Assembly (NCBI RefSeq): GCF_018598225.1
Contig: NZ_JAHESF010000038.1
Location: 1 to 62,621 of the forward strand
Direction of reading: 5' to 3'
Length of the DNA: 62,621 bases
Source of the DNA: Chryseosolibacter histidinae
Lineage (GTDB): Bacteria > Bacteroidota > Bacteroidia > Cytophagales > Cyclobacteriaceae
Positions within the stretch are counted from its first letter, which is position 1. Every line of letters begins with the position of its first letter. Positions 43,282 through 52,275 of this stretch are shown here, one piece after another. The notes beneath the pieces are model-generated. The model ran no database searches. It had not been told where the DNA came from and was given only the letters and a program-made list of their open reading frames with translations. Made by a program: the position numbers and the translations under genes.

Positions 43282-43953
43282 TCAAATTTTTAACGCTCTG
43301 ACCATTTCTTTCTTTCCAGGCGGGCCGGCGAGTGTCTCAACCGACAGTTGCAGGCTTTTCAGGTCACGTTTCAGCTGCCCCTTGGCGCAATAGGTCACAA
43401 ATATACCGCCCGTCTTCATGGCTTCCACTACTTTCCTGAGCAATTCCATTTCCCATAGCTCGGGCTGCTTGTTGGGCGCAAACGCATCGTAGTACACCAC
43501 ATCAAAAAATGCTGGAGTCAGTGTGGCCTGCTGCAGCGAGGTTTCCATTTTCAATTGTGTGAAGAACGGAGTCACTACTGACTCTTTATTCCAATCGGCC
43601 TCGTGAATCCTCTGAAAAAGATCTTTCGCCTCATCGGTATCTGCATAGTTCAACTGCTTCCAGATGGACTGATCCAGGGGAAAAGTTTCGAGCGTAGTGT
43701 AGTGAATGTGTCGTTGCGTTTCTGCCGCACGTTGTGCCGTGAGCAGCGCATTGAGACCTGTGCCGAAACCCATTTCGAAAATATGGATGGAGTCAACGGA
43801 TGAACGCTCACAAAAAAAGTCCAGTCCATGCCTGACGAACACGTGCTTCGACTCCTGCAACGCACCGTGGACAGAGTGATAGGTCTCGTTGAGTGAAGTG
43901 TTCAGCAGCGAGTGCGAGCCATCGGTGGTGGTGATGATGCTGACCTGGCTCAT
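43282..43953 (-). CDS. mnmD: tRNA (5-methylaminomethyl-2-thiouridine)(34) methyltransferase, MnmD-type
   Basis: The 223-residue SAM-dependent methyltransferase completes the mnm5s2U wobble modification. It corresponds to the methyltransferase half of E. coli MnmC and lacks the FAD oxidase domain, as in many Bacteroidota. The start DGSHSLLNTSLNETYHSVHG is diagnostic. SAM binding uses IFEMGFGTGLNALLTAQ, and the catalytic region has DVVYYDAFAPNKQPELW followed by FVTYCAKGQLKRDLKSLQ. The gene overlaps the ispF gene by 4 nt, so it is translated from the same mRNA after ispF. Confidence 0.93.
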   Translation of the reverse strand: MSQVSIITTTDGSHSLLNTSLNETYHSVHGALQESKHVFVRHGLDFFCERSSVDSIHIFEMGFGTGLNALLTAQRAAETQRHIHYTTLETFPLDQSIWKQLNYADTDEAKDLFQRIHEADWNKESVVTPFFTQLKMETSLQQATLTPAFFDVVYYDAFAPNKQPELWEMELLRKVVEAMKTGGIFVTYCAKGQLKRDLKSLQLSVETLAGPPGKKEMVRALKI

Positions 43954-44429
43954 CCTTTCGAGATCAGGGCCACAGCGTAAGCGTTCACACCTTCTTCGCG
44001 GCCAACGTAACCCAATGTTTCATTGGTGGTGGCCTTGATGGAAACATCTTCTTCGGTGATCTGCATCAGCGGTGCGAGCACTTTTTTCATGGCGTCGATG
44101 TGCGGGTTCACTTTCGGCTTCTCGAGCGTGAGTGTACAATCCACGTTCTCGATCTTCCAGCCTTTGTCGTGCAGCATGCGTGTAACCTCTTTTAAGAAGA
44201 ATTTACTGTCCATTCCTTTCCAGCGATCGTCTTTGTTGGAAAAGTGGAAGCCGATGTCGCGCATGTTGGCGGCACCCAGCAACGCATCGCAGATGGCATG
44301 GATCAGCACGTCGGCATCTGAATGGCCCACAGCACCTTTTTCGGATACCAGCTTGATCCCGCCAAGGAAAAAATCACGGCCATTCTCCAGCTGATGCACA
44401 TCGAAGCCCATGCCTACCCGTATCTTCAT
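43950..44429 (-). CDS. ispF: 2-C-methyl-D-erythritol 2,4-cyclodiphosphate synthase
   Basis: The 159-residue enzyme forms the cyclic diphosphate intermediate of the MEP isoprenoid pathway. The metal ligands are D10 and H12 in MGFDVHQL and H44 in HSDADVLIHAICDALLGA. The remaining core is GFHFSNKDDRWKGMDSKFFL, NVDCTLTLEKPKVNPHIDAM and the end ATTNETLGYVGREEGVNAYA. The length matches the family. It is upstream of mnmD with a 4-nt overlap and begins 6 nt after the stop of the M16 peptidase gene. Confidence 0.96.
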   Translation of the reverse strand: MKIRVGMGFDVHQLENGRDFFLGGIKLVSEKGAVGHSDADVLIHAICDALLGAANMRDIGFHFSNKDDRWKGMDSKFFLKEVTRMLHDKGWKIENVDCTLTLEKPKVNPHIDAMKKVLAPLMQITEEDVSIKATTNETLGYVGREEGVNAYAVALISKG

Positions 44430-44435
44430 TTTTGC

Positions 44436-45674
44436 TTAACGTTTTGCGTGATAGTACATCACATTCGAGTTCTCTTCGCGCAGGGTTTGCTGCGCAACAC
44501 GTTTGATGTCAGCGAGTGTCACCGCCTGGATGTCTGAGCCTTCGCGGTTCACCATGCCGGCATCGCCAGAAAGTTTGGCGAAAGCCAGGTTCATAGCGCG
44601 GTTCATCACCTCAACTTCACCGAACTCGATGGTGGAATACGCCTGGTTCTTCACCTTCTCCAGCTCTTCTTCCGTTGTACCATTCGCCACCACCTCGTTG
44701 ATCACGGCGTTCACTTCCGCTTCGGCGTCGCTGAGCTTCACGCCATTCTTCACGCGGCCGTTCACCACCAGCAATCCCGGGTCTATAGTGCCCATGACAA
44801 AAGATGATATCGAGGTGAAGATCTCCTTCTCCTTCACCAGCTTCTGGTACAACCGGCTCGACTGGCCCCGGCTGAGGATGTCGCTCAGCAGATCGGAGGC
44901 ATAGTAGTCCTGGTGAAAACGGCCGGGCATGTGGTAAGCTTTGTAAAATGCACTGGCCGGCACGTTGGCGTCCACTTCCAGAAAACGTTTTGTTTTCTGC
45001 TGCGGCTCCACGGGCAGCGAACGTTTTGCGATCTGCTGCGCCGGAATGGGGCCGAACCATTTTTCAGCAAGCTTCTTCACCTGGCTTGTGGTCACGTTTC
45101 CGGCCACCACCAGAATGGCATTGTTGGGCACGTAGTGATTGAAGAAGAAATTCCTGACGTCGTCCATGGTGGCGTTCTCGATGTGGCTGATCTCCTTGCC
45201 GATGGTTGCCCACTGATAGGGATGCACGGCGTAAGACAACGGACGAAGACGGAGCCACACATCGCCGTAAGGCTGATTGAGATAGCGCTGCTTGAATTCT
45301 TCGATCACTACCTTGCGCTGCACTTCCAGCACCTGCGGATCGAACGAAAGGCTCAGCATACGGTCAGACTCAAGCCAGAACCCCGTTTCGATATTGGCGG
45401 CCGGCACCGTGAGGTAATAGTTGGTGATGTCTGTGTTGGTGAACGCGTTGTTCTCTCCTCCCACCTTCTGCAGCGGCTCGTCATAGTTGGGAATGTTCAC
45501 CGAACCTCCGAACATCAGGTGCTCGAACAGGTGTGCGAACCCCGTTTTGTCGGGGCGCTCGTCGCGGGAGCCAACATCGTATAAAATATTCAGAACGGCG
45601 ATCTGCACGGTGGGGTCTTCATGCACAATGACCTTCAGGCCGTTATCAAGGGTGAATTCTTCAAACTGGATCAT
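44436..45674 (-). CDS. M16 family metallopeptidase
   Basis: From ATG 45674 the protein has 412 residues. The inverted zinc motif HLFEH lies at residues 48-52 in KTGFAHLFEHLMFGG, and the distal glutamate region is VQRKVVIEEFKQRYLNQPYG. The non-catalytic second half follows (SLPVEPQQKTKRFLEVDANV, GQSSRLYQKLVKEKEIFTSI). No signal peptide is present, so it may act in the cytoplasm or pair with another subunit; many Bacteroidota carry tandem M16 genes, but only one is seen here. The longer frame to 45809 overlaps the divergent E1 gene start and lacks family sequence, so it is rejected. It heads an operon with ispF and mnmD. Confidence 0.92.
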   Translation of the reverse strand: MIQFEEFTLDNGLKVIVHEDPTVQIAVLNILYDVGSRDERPDKTGFAHLFEHLMFGGSVNIPNYDEPLQKVGGENNAFTNTDITNYYLTVPAANIETGFWLESDRMLSLSFDPQVLEVQRKVVIEEFKQRYLNQPYGDVWLRLRPLSYAVHPYQWATIGKEISHIENATMDDVRNFFFNHYVPNNAILVVAGNVTTSQVKKLAEKWFGPIPAQQIAKRSLPVEPQQKTKRFLEVDANVPASAFYKAYHMPGRFHQDYYASDLLSDILSRGQSSRLYQKLVKEKEIFTSISSFVMGTIDPGLLVVNGRVKNGVKLSDAEAEVNAVINEVVANGTTEEELEKVKNQAYSTIEFGEVEVMNRAMNLAFAKLSGDAGMVNREGSDIQAVTLADIKRVAQQTLREENSNVMYYHAKR

Positions 45675-45777
45675 AAAGGCCTCAAATAACGCCACTTTTT
45701 TCCACTTTATAGAAAGGTTTTTCAGCATCTTCCATACTGCTGGCATCGGTAAACATTTTAACTTGCCGCGCAATTTT

Positions 45778-47763
45778 ATGGATATGGTTTTTAACCGGAA
45801 ACAATACAACGACGCGCTCCTGAAGCAGCTTTACGAAGGACTATTAAGGCCGAGGATGATCGAGGAAAAAATGCTGATCCTGCTGCGCCAGAACCGCATC
45901 AGCAAGTGGTTCAGCGGCATCGGCCAGGAGGCTATTTCGGTGGGCCTTACCCATGCCCTGCAGCCTGACGAGTACATCCTGCCCATGCACCGCAACCTGG
46001 GTGTTTTCACGTCGCGCAACATGCCTTTCGACAGGCTGTTCGCCCAGTGGCAGGGAACCATGATGGGATATACCAAAGGGCGCGACCGCTCTTTCCATTT
46101 CGGCAACAACGAGCACCACATTGTGGGTATGATCTCACACCTCGGCCCCCAGAACGGTGTGGCTGACGGTATAGCACTGGCCTATAAACTGAAAGATGAG
46201 AAGAAGGTGACCGCCGTGTTCAATGGCGACGGTGGCACCAGCGAAGGCGATTTCCATGAAGCGGTGAACGTGGCCGCCGTCTGGGATCTGCCCGTGCTCT
46301 TCATCATCGAAAACAACGGCTACGGACTCTCCACCCCCAGCAACGAGCAGTTCCGCTGCGAGAGCTTCGCTGACAAAGGCATCGGCTATGGCATTGAAGC
46401 TGTCAGCATCGACGGAAACAATATCCTGGAAGTATACGACACCATCAGGCTGCTCACGGAGAACATCCGCGCGAACCCGAGGCCGGTGCTGGTGGAGTGC
46501 CGAACATTCCGCATGCGCGGACACGAAGAGGCGTCAGGCACCAAATACGTTCCTAAAGAGCTGATGGAACAGTGGGCCAAAAAAGATCCTCTCGAAAACT
46601 ACGAGCAGTATCTGTTGAAAGAGAAGGTGATCGACGAGGCTTACGTGGAAGCGGTGCGCAAAAAAATAAAACAGGAGATCGAAGCGGGTCTCGATATCGC
46701 TTTCCAGGAAACCCATCCGGTGGCCGACACCGCGCGCGAGTTCAACGATGTGTATGCACCGTTCACACAACAGGTGGTGACACCCGCGGCAGATAAAAAA
46801 ACCGAAAAACGTTTTATCGATGCCATCAGCGACGGCCTTCGCCAGAGCATGGAACGTTTCGATAACCTTGTGCTGATGGGCCAGGACATTGCCGAATACG
46901 GTGGTGTTTTCAAGATCACCGAAGGATTTGTTGAGAAGTTCGGCAAAGCACGCGTGCGGAACACACCCATCTGTGAATCTGCCATTGTAGGTGCAGGGCT
47001 TGGCCTCTCCATCAAAGGTATGAAGGCGATGGTGGAGATGCAGTTTGCTGATTTTGTAACGGAAGGTTTCAACCAGATCGTGAACAACCTGGCAAAGGCA
47101 CACTGGCGCTGGGGGCAGCATGCCGATGTTGTTGTGCGCATGCCCACAGGCGCAGGCACCGCCGCGGGTCCCTTTCACTCACAGAGCAACGAAGCGTGGT
47201 TCTTCCATACGCCAGGCCTGAAGATCGTTTATCCTTCAAACCCGTATGACGCCAAAGGTCTGCTTTGTGCCGCGCTGGAAGATCCCAACCCTTACCTCTA
47301 TTTCGAGCACAAGCTCCTGTACCGCTCCATCAAGGATGTGATCCCGGACGACTACTACACGGTTGAAATAGGCAAGGCAAACCTGGTGACAGAAGGCAAC
47401 GACCTTTCCATCATCACCTATGGCATGGGCGTGCACTGGGCTGCGGAGGTATTGAGCACCATGCCTCACATTAAGGCCGACATCCTTGACCTGAGAACAT
47501 TGCTGCCCTGGGATCAGGAAGCGGTTGCCACCACGGTGAAGAAGACCAACCGTGTGCTGATCCTGCATGAAGACACACTGACGGGCGGCATCGGCGCGGA
47601 GATCAGCGCGTGGATCAATGAGCATTGTTTCACCGATCTGGATGCCCCTGTACTGCGGGAAGCAAGTCTGGATACACCGATCCCTTTTGCCCCCACATTA
47701 GAACAGAATTTCCTGCCCAAAGAACGCCTTAAAGCAAGAATTGAGCAGTTGCTGAAATTTTAG
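45778..47763 (+). CDS. Alpha-ketoacid dehydrogenase E1 component, alpha-beta fusion
   Basis: The 661-residue protein joins both E1 subunits in one chain. The alpha part (about 1-320) has the thiamine diphosphate motif GDGGTSEGDFHEAVNVAAVW, closing with LFIIENNGYG, and the family start LYEGLLRPRMIEEKMLILLR. The beta part (about 335-661) begins EKRFIDAISDGLRQSMERFD and has GQDIAEYGGVFKITEGF, RVRNTPICESAIVGAGLGLS and GADVVVRMPTG-like sequence. This enzyme decarboxylates a 2-oxoacid and passes the acyl group to lipoyl E2. Branched-chain 2-oxoacids or pyruvate are both possible; fused E1 is usual in Bacteroidota. ATG 45778 gives MDMVFNRKQY; 45784 is also possible. Confidence 0.93.
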   Translation: MDMVFNRKQYNDALLKQLYEGLLRPRMIEEKMLILLRQNRISKWFSGIGQEAISVGLTHALQPDEYILPMHRNLGVFTSRNMPFDRLFAQWQGTMMGYTKGRDRSFHFGNNEHHIVGMISHLGPQNGVADGIALAYKLKDEKKVTAVFNGDGGTSEGDFHEAVNVAAVWDLPVLFIIENNGYGLSTPSNEQFRCESFADKGIGYGIEAVSIDGNNILEVYDTIRLLTENIRANPRPVLVECRTFRMRGHEEASGTKYVPKELMEQWAKKDPLENYEQYLLKEKVIDEAYVEAVRKKIKQEIEAGLDIAFQETHPVADTAREFNDVYAPFTQQVVTPAADKKTEKRFIDAISDGLRQSMERFDNLVLMGQDIAEYGGVFKITEGFVEKFGKARVRNTPICESAIVGAGLGLSIKGMKAMVEMQFADFVTEGFNQIVNNLAKAHWRWGQHADVVVRMPTGAGTAAGPFHSQSNEAWFFHTPGLKIVYPSNPYDAKGLLCAALEDPNPYLYFEHKLLYRSIKDVIPDDYYTVEIGKANLVTEGNDLSIITYGMGVHWAAEVLSTMPHIKADILDLRTLLPWDQEAVATTVKKTNRVLILHEDTLTGGIGAEISAWINEHCFTDLDAPVLREASLDTPIPFAPTLEQNFLPKERLKARIEQLLKF

Positions 47764-47823
47764 CTATCTTAGCCTGTTTATCTGCATATAGTTTGAGTCG
47801 CTTGCAGCGTTATTAATATCCCT

Positions 47824-50800
47824 ATGGCAAACCGGGCAATCAGGATCATCAGCTTAAGCATTCTTGTGCTGGTGCTGGCTATTCCCGCGCTTGCCCAGAA
47901 TACCAAGGGTGACAAGCCAACCACCAACCGCGAAACCAGGTTCAAAACGCCAGGCAAACAGAAGTCGAAACGTATCAAATCCAAACGGGGCACCACCTCG
48001 AGCCTGAGAGCTTATAAGCCACGCAAAAAATCAAAAGGAGGCGAACGTGCCGGCAGTGCTTTGGGTACTGTTTACCGGTCGCGCCCCAGCGAAAGACCGC
48101 GCAATGTGTACCCACAGTCGGGCCCGTTCGTGAACAATCACACCAAAACTCCCAAAGGTGAAGGGCGGCGCAATGTATTTCCGCAGTCAGACCGGTATGT
48201 GAATAATAACAGCACCCGAAAAACCAAGGGTGACCCGGAGCGAAAACGGGTCAGCAAAACCACCGCCAGGATCACACCGCGATCGGCCACGGGCAGGGTA
48301 AGCAATGTTTACCCGCAGTCGGGCCGGTTTGTAAGCCGCGCTCCTACCCGACCGGCAGACCGCCAGCCGGGAAGAAAAAGAAGGGTTGTGACACGGTCTG
48401 CCTCGCGATCGTTCACGGCACGCCGGAGTGTCAACGCCTGGGCTATCTTCCCCAAGTCGAGACAAAAAAGTGAAAGGGCATATACCAAAGATATCGCAGG
48501 GCGCAGGCTTCGCACGAAGAACTTTGAGACCAAACGGCCTGGCATCACACAATCGCCGGGCGGCTCCGTACTGTCACGCAGTAACAGAAGACGCAACATC
48601 TCTCCTTCTTCCGGAAGGATCTCCGCACAACCAGGCAGAGGTGTTTATAGTCAATCAAACCGTTATGTAGGCAACTATGCACGGCGGCCGAAAAGCGCGC
48701 GGTCAAACCGTATCAGTGGCGGCGGAGGTTTCTTGTCTCAGGGCAGTGCCGACAAAGGACCCGGTAAAAAAAGAAGGATCGCGCCGCGTACGGCTTCGAA
48801 ACCGTTCATGGCCCGGAGAAGCACCAACATGTGGGCGCGATTTCCAAGGCCGAAGAAAAAAGGCGAGCGTGCCATTACCACCGATATTGCGGGCCATCCC
48901 CTGCGCACGAAAAATTTTGAGACCGAGCGGCCCCGCGTAATGATCAATCCCACAGCCAGGCCTCACAAAGTCAGGAAGCAGGTGGGTGATCGTGCCTATC
49001 AGGGCGGCGGTGGAGGATTTGCGACAAGATCACGATCCGGAAAAGCCTGGACGGGCGATGTGAGCGGAAGGCGGATCAGAAAGAATTATACCAGCAAAAA
49101 AGGATTTGAAGGCAGGCCTATTCAGACGCCTGAAAAAAGAAGGGTGGGCATGCGTTACCAGGGCGAGCGGTTCCCGGGCAACATCCAGGGCAGGCGGTTC
49201 CCGGGCGATCAGGGCGAAGGATTTACAGGCGCGCTCAAAAGCAGGAGGGCGCTGAAAGGTGGCGGAAGTGTGAGTGGCAGACTTTGGAATAACAAGCGGC
49301 AAGCCATCCCCGCAAGAGGACCCGGCATTGGCGGAAAAGGTGTCGGCTATTCCGGCAACCTCAGGGCCGGACGAAAAGGATTTAACAACCAGGGCGAAGA
49401 ATACACCGGAAACCTCAAAACCAGAAGACCTCTGAAAGGTGGCGGAAGTGTGAGCGGCAGACTCTGGAACAACAAACGACAGGCCATCCCGGCAAGGACG
49501 CCCGGCATCGGTGGAAAAGGTGTTGGCTACTCCGGCAACCTCAAGGCTGGGCGAAAAGGATTTAACAACCAGGGCGAGGAGTACACCGGAAATCTTAAAA
49601 CCAGAAGGCCTCTGAAAGGTGGCGGAAGTGTGAGTGGCAGACTCTGGAATAACGGACGACAGCCCATTCCTGCGAGAACACCAGGTATTGGTGGAAGAGG
49701 TGTCAACTATTCTGGTAACATCAGGGCTGGCAGAAGGGGATTCAACAACCAGGGTGAAGAGTACCCCGGAGACATCAGGGGTGGCGTAAAGGTGATGAAC
49801 GACCAGGGTGAAGAATATACAGGACACTTCAGGGCCAGGAGACCGTTGAAAGGCGGTGGAAGTGTGAGCGGTAGACTCTGGAACAACAGGCAAACACCGA
49901 TACCGGCACGCACCCCGGGTATCGGCGGAAGAGGCATCGGCTACTCCGGCAACATCAGGGGCGTGAAGGTAATGAACGACCAGGGTGAAGAGTACACCGG
50001 GCACATCAAAACACGCAGGCCACTGAAAGGCGGTGGAAGCGTGAGCGGAAAGCTCTGGAACAACCGGCAGACACCGCTACCAGCGCGTCAGCCAGGCATG
50101 GGTGGATGGCATATCAATTACACCGGCTTCATAAGGGCTGGCACCAGGGTGATGAACGACCAGGGCGAAGAATACACGGGGAATATCAAAACGCGTAGGC
50201 CGTTGAAAGGCGGCGGAAGCGTGAGCGGGAAGCTCTGGAATAACCGTGAAACACCTATTGCCGTGCGCACACCTTCACCCGCTGCTGCAAAAGCGGGGAA
50301 TTACACGGGCAACCTTCGCGGTGGTATGAAGGTGATGAACGACCAGGGTGAAGAATATACGGGCGCCATCAAGCTGAAGCGGAAGTACGTGCAGAATCCC
50401 AATGCGGCAGAAGATGCACCGCTGAAAATGAGACCGCGCACAACCTATGATGTAGACGGCCTGCAGGTGAAAGTGAAAAGACCGGAGTACGGCACCCGCA
50501 AGAATGCCCCTGAAGGAAGTATACCGGGCCTGAAGCCGAGCAAAGCCACCAGGGAAGCCAGCCAGTACGCGCTGGGCATGAGGGCCTACAAGTATGTTAA
50601 AAATCCCGGCAGCGCTGAGGGTGCGCTGAAAGTAAGGGAGGTGGGCAAAGCATTTGCCCGGGCCACCGACTACCAGGGCAACATTAAAATGCGCAAGTTC
50701 GAGCTGTTCGGGAAGCGACAACTTCACCCGGACGCGCAGTTTGTCAAGATCAACAAAAACAATGTTGATGAAGAAAAAGACATGCTGACGAACTTTAAGC

Positions 50801-50910
50801 TTTGGTGGTCGCGTTTATTCAGGAAAAATGAAACCCTGCCTGATCACCTGAAGGATAAGCGTGGCAAACCCCGCTACGACAGGGGCGAGCAGGGATTGTG
50901 GTACGATTAA
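47824..50910 (+). CDS. Secreted basic repeat protein (YxGN/KGGGSVSGRLWNN repeats)
   Basis: The 1028-residue protein has a signal peptide (MANRAIRIISLSILVLVLAI to ALAQ) and is strongly basic, rich in Gly, Arg and Asn. The N-terminal half carries diverged (N)VYPQSGRFV units and two copies of a segment ending TDIAGHPLRTKNFETERP. The C-terminal half has six copies of LKGGGSVSG(R/K)LWNN in a ~60-residue module that also contains NNQGEEYTGNLK and IGYSGNI elements; the first three copies are exactly 180 nt apart. The tail is KPRYDRGEQGLWYD. I recall shorter Bacteroidota proteins with YxGxIK repeats and a similar KPRYDxxExxIWY end, but know no function. It is followed 13 nt later by ytxJ. Confidence 0.85.
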   Translation: MANRAIRIISLSILVLVLAIPALAQNTKGDKPTTNRETRFKTPGKQKSKRIKSKRGTTSSLRAYKPRKKSKGGERAGSALGTVYRSRPSERPRNVYPQSGPFVNNHTKTPKGEGRRNVFPQSDRYVNNNSTRKTKGDPERKRVSKTTARITPRSATGRVSNVYPQSGRFVSRAPTRPADRQPGRKRRVVTRSASRSFTARRSVNAWAIFPKSRQKSERAYTKDIAGRRLRTKNFETKRPGITQSPGGSVLSRSNRRRNISPSSGRISAQPGRGVYSQSNRYVGNYARRPKSARSNRISGGGGFLSQGSADKGPGKKRRIAPRTASKPFMARRSTNMWARFPRPKKKGERAITTDIAGHPLRTKNFETERPRVMINPTARPHKVRKQVGDRAYQGGGGGFATRSRSGKAWTGDVSGRRIRKNYTSKKGFEGRPIQTPEKRRVGMRYQGERFPGNIQGRRFPGDQGEGFTGALKSRRALKGGGSVSGRLWNNKRQAIPARGPGIGGKGVGYSGNLRAGRKGFNNQGEEYTGNLKTRRPLKGGGSVSGRLWNNKRQAIPARTPGIGGKGVGYSGNLKAGRKGFNNQGEEYTGNLKTRRPLKGGGSVSGRLWNNGRQPIPARTPGIGGRGVNYSGNIRAGRRGFNNQGEEYPGDIRGGVKVMNDQGEEYTGHFRARRPLKGGGSVSGRLWNNRQTPIPARTPGIGGRGIGYSGNIRGVKVMNDQGEEYTGHIKTRRPLKGGGSVSGKLWNNRQTPLPARQPGMGGWHINYTGFIRAGTRVMNDQGEEYTGNIKTRRPLKGGGSVSGKLWNNRETPIAVRTPSPAAAKAGNYTGNLRGGMKVMNDQGEEYTGAIKLKRKYVQNPNAAEDAPLKMRPRTTYDVDGLQVKVKRPEYGTRKNAPEGSIPGLKPSKATREASQYALGMRAYKYVKNPGSAEGALKVREVGKAFARATDYQGNIKMRKFELFGKRQLHPDAQFVKINKNNVDEEKDMLTNFKLWWSRLFRKNETLPDHLKDKRGKPRYDRGEQGLWYD

Positions 50911-50923
50911 TTGGATTTTGAGA

Positions 50924-51262
50924 ATGAAATGGCATGAACTGAAGGCGCTGGATCAGCTGCAGGTGATCAAGGAAGAATCTATCGAAAGGCCCGTTTTAAT
51001 ATTCAAACACAGCACCCGGTGCAACATCAGCCGTACCACCCTTGACCGGCTCGAACGCCATTGGAACGACCAGGAGATGGCCCGCGTAAAACCTTATTTT
51101 CTCGACCTGCTCAACCACCGCGAGATCTCGAATTCCCTGGCAACGCAGTTCGAGGTTGAGCACGAATCTCCCCAGATCCTGCTGATCGACAAAGGGCGAT
51201 CTGTCTTGCATCTTTCTCATTTTGAGATCGATTACCAGGAGATCAGATCCGCTATTAAATAA
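50924..51262 (+). CDS. ytxJ: Bacillithiol system thioredoxin-like protein YtxJ
   Basis: The 112-residue protein belongs to the monothiol thioredoxin-fold YtxJ family, proposed to act with bacillithiol. The active-site region is VLIFKHSTRCNISRTTLDRL, with the single Cys33 in place of a CxxC pair. The rest fits the fold: ARVKPYFLDLLNHREISNSL, FEVEHESPQILLIDKGRSVL and HLSHFEIDYQEI. The start at 50924 is preferred because the conserved MKWHELKALDQL start follows the preceding gene's stop. It fits with bshC at 32222. Its position behind the repeat protein suggests cotranscription. Confidence 0.93.
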   Translation: MKWHELKALDQLQVIKEESIERPVLIFKHSTRCNISRTTLDRLERHWNDQEMARVKPYFLDLLNHREISNSLATQFEVEHESPQILLIDKGRSVLHLSHFEIDYQEIRSAIK

Positions 51263-51404
51263 TTGAAAAGTAAGTATCCGTTATACACAGGATCCCTAAC
51301 AATAAAGCCCGTTTCGCAGAACCACGGGAATAACTTTTTACGTTATATCCTTGTGTTACCGAAGTAAAAAAATTTAAATTTAGTCTTCTAAGTTTCAGGC
51401 CAGG

Positions 51405-52139
51405 ATGAAGGGTCAAATCAGGATTTCCGCAATTTTTGTGCTCTTAAGTGCCTTTGCGCTCAGCGCATCTGCGCAAACACAAGACAGCTACGACTATGAA
51501 TCCGAGTTCACGTGGGGTATCAATAAAAATACCTACGGAGGACTGATCGGAGGATTTGTGTTCAAAAAAGCACGCAAGATCAACGATCGCCTTCTGGAAA
51601 CTTACGGTCTCGAGCTCATGAACGTGAAGCACCCGCAGGAATCACGCGAAAATTCCACCAGCACAGGCAATTTTTTCCTTTATGGCAAAAGTAACTACCT
51701 GTATGCCATAAGGCTGCAGTACGGCAGGGACCTGATCCTGTTCAAAAAGGCGCCACAACAGGGCGTTGAGATCAAGTTTGTATCTGCCATTGGCCCCACA
51801 ATCGGTATCGTTGCTCCGTACTACATCGAGCTTCGCGGATCATCTGACTTTGTCACCATTCGTGAGCAATACGATCCTAAAAAACACACACAACCCTCTG
51901 ACATCTATGGACCCGGCAGGCTGTTCGAAGGCCTCGGCGAATCCAAGATCAAACTCGGCGCCAACGCCAAAGCAGCCATCAACTTTGAGCTGGGCACTAT
52001 CAAGAGCCAGGTTACCGGATTTGAAGCCGGGTTCCTGCTCGATGCCTATACAAGCAAAATAGTGATGGTACCCACCGCCGAGAACTACGCCATCTATCCC
52101 ACGTTGTTCTTCACGCTCTTTTACGGAAGCAGGAAGTAA
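51405..52139 (+). CDS. Secreted beta-rich protein, probable outer-membrane barrel
   Basis: The 244-residue protein has a signal peptide (MKGQIRISAIFVLLSAFALS to ASAQ). It continues with amphipathic beta strands typical of small Bacteroidota barrels: FTWGINKNTYGGLIGGFVFK, LYAIRLQYGRDLILFKKAPQ, VSAIGPTIGIVAPYYIEL and the end YAIYPTLFFTLFYGSRK, with a C-terminal aromatic pattern. No named domain is recognised. TTTAAATTTAG lies shortly upstream. The stop codon is followed directly by a TTGACAATTGAC-type repeat that faces the convergent chrA gene. Confidence 0.75.
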   Translation: MKGQIRISAIFVLLSAFALSASAQTQDSYDYESEFTWGINKNTYGGLIGGFVFKKARKINDRLLETYGLELMNVKHPQESRENSTSTGNFFLYGKSNYLYAIRLQYGRDLILFKKAPQQGVEIKFVSAIGPTIGIVAPYYIELRGSSDFVTIREQYDPKKHTQPSDIYGPGRLFEGLGESKIKLGANAKAAINFELGTIKSQVTGFEAGFLLDAYTSKIVMVPTAENYAIYPTLFFTLFYGSRK

Positions 52140-52275
52140 GTTGACAATTGACAAATGAACAGTTGACAACGGATGGTGTCGACTTTCACTTCTGTTTTCT
52201 AATTCGAATTTGAGACGTTGACTCTAAGCATTGTCAATTGCCCCCGATGAATATCGGGGTTGTCAACTGTCAACT
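52140..52275. repeat. Inverted pair of TTGACA-phrase runs between convergent genes
   Basis: TTGACAATTGACAAATGAAC with AGTTGACAAC (52141-52171) starts 1 nt after one stop codon. The inverted arm CATTGTCAATTG to TTGTCAACTGTCAACTA (52229-52275) ends at the chrA stop. The right arm includes the inner hairpin CCCCGAT/ATCGGGG. The arms are complementary over about 25 nt. Confidence 0.7.

Noticed and set aside
49030-50004. 324-codon minus-strand frame with repeats
   Set aside because: Its repeats are only the mirror image of the LKGGGSVSG repeats encoded on the plus strand.
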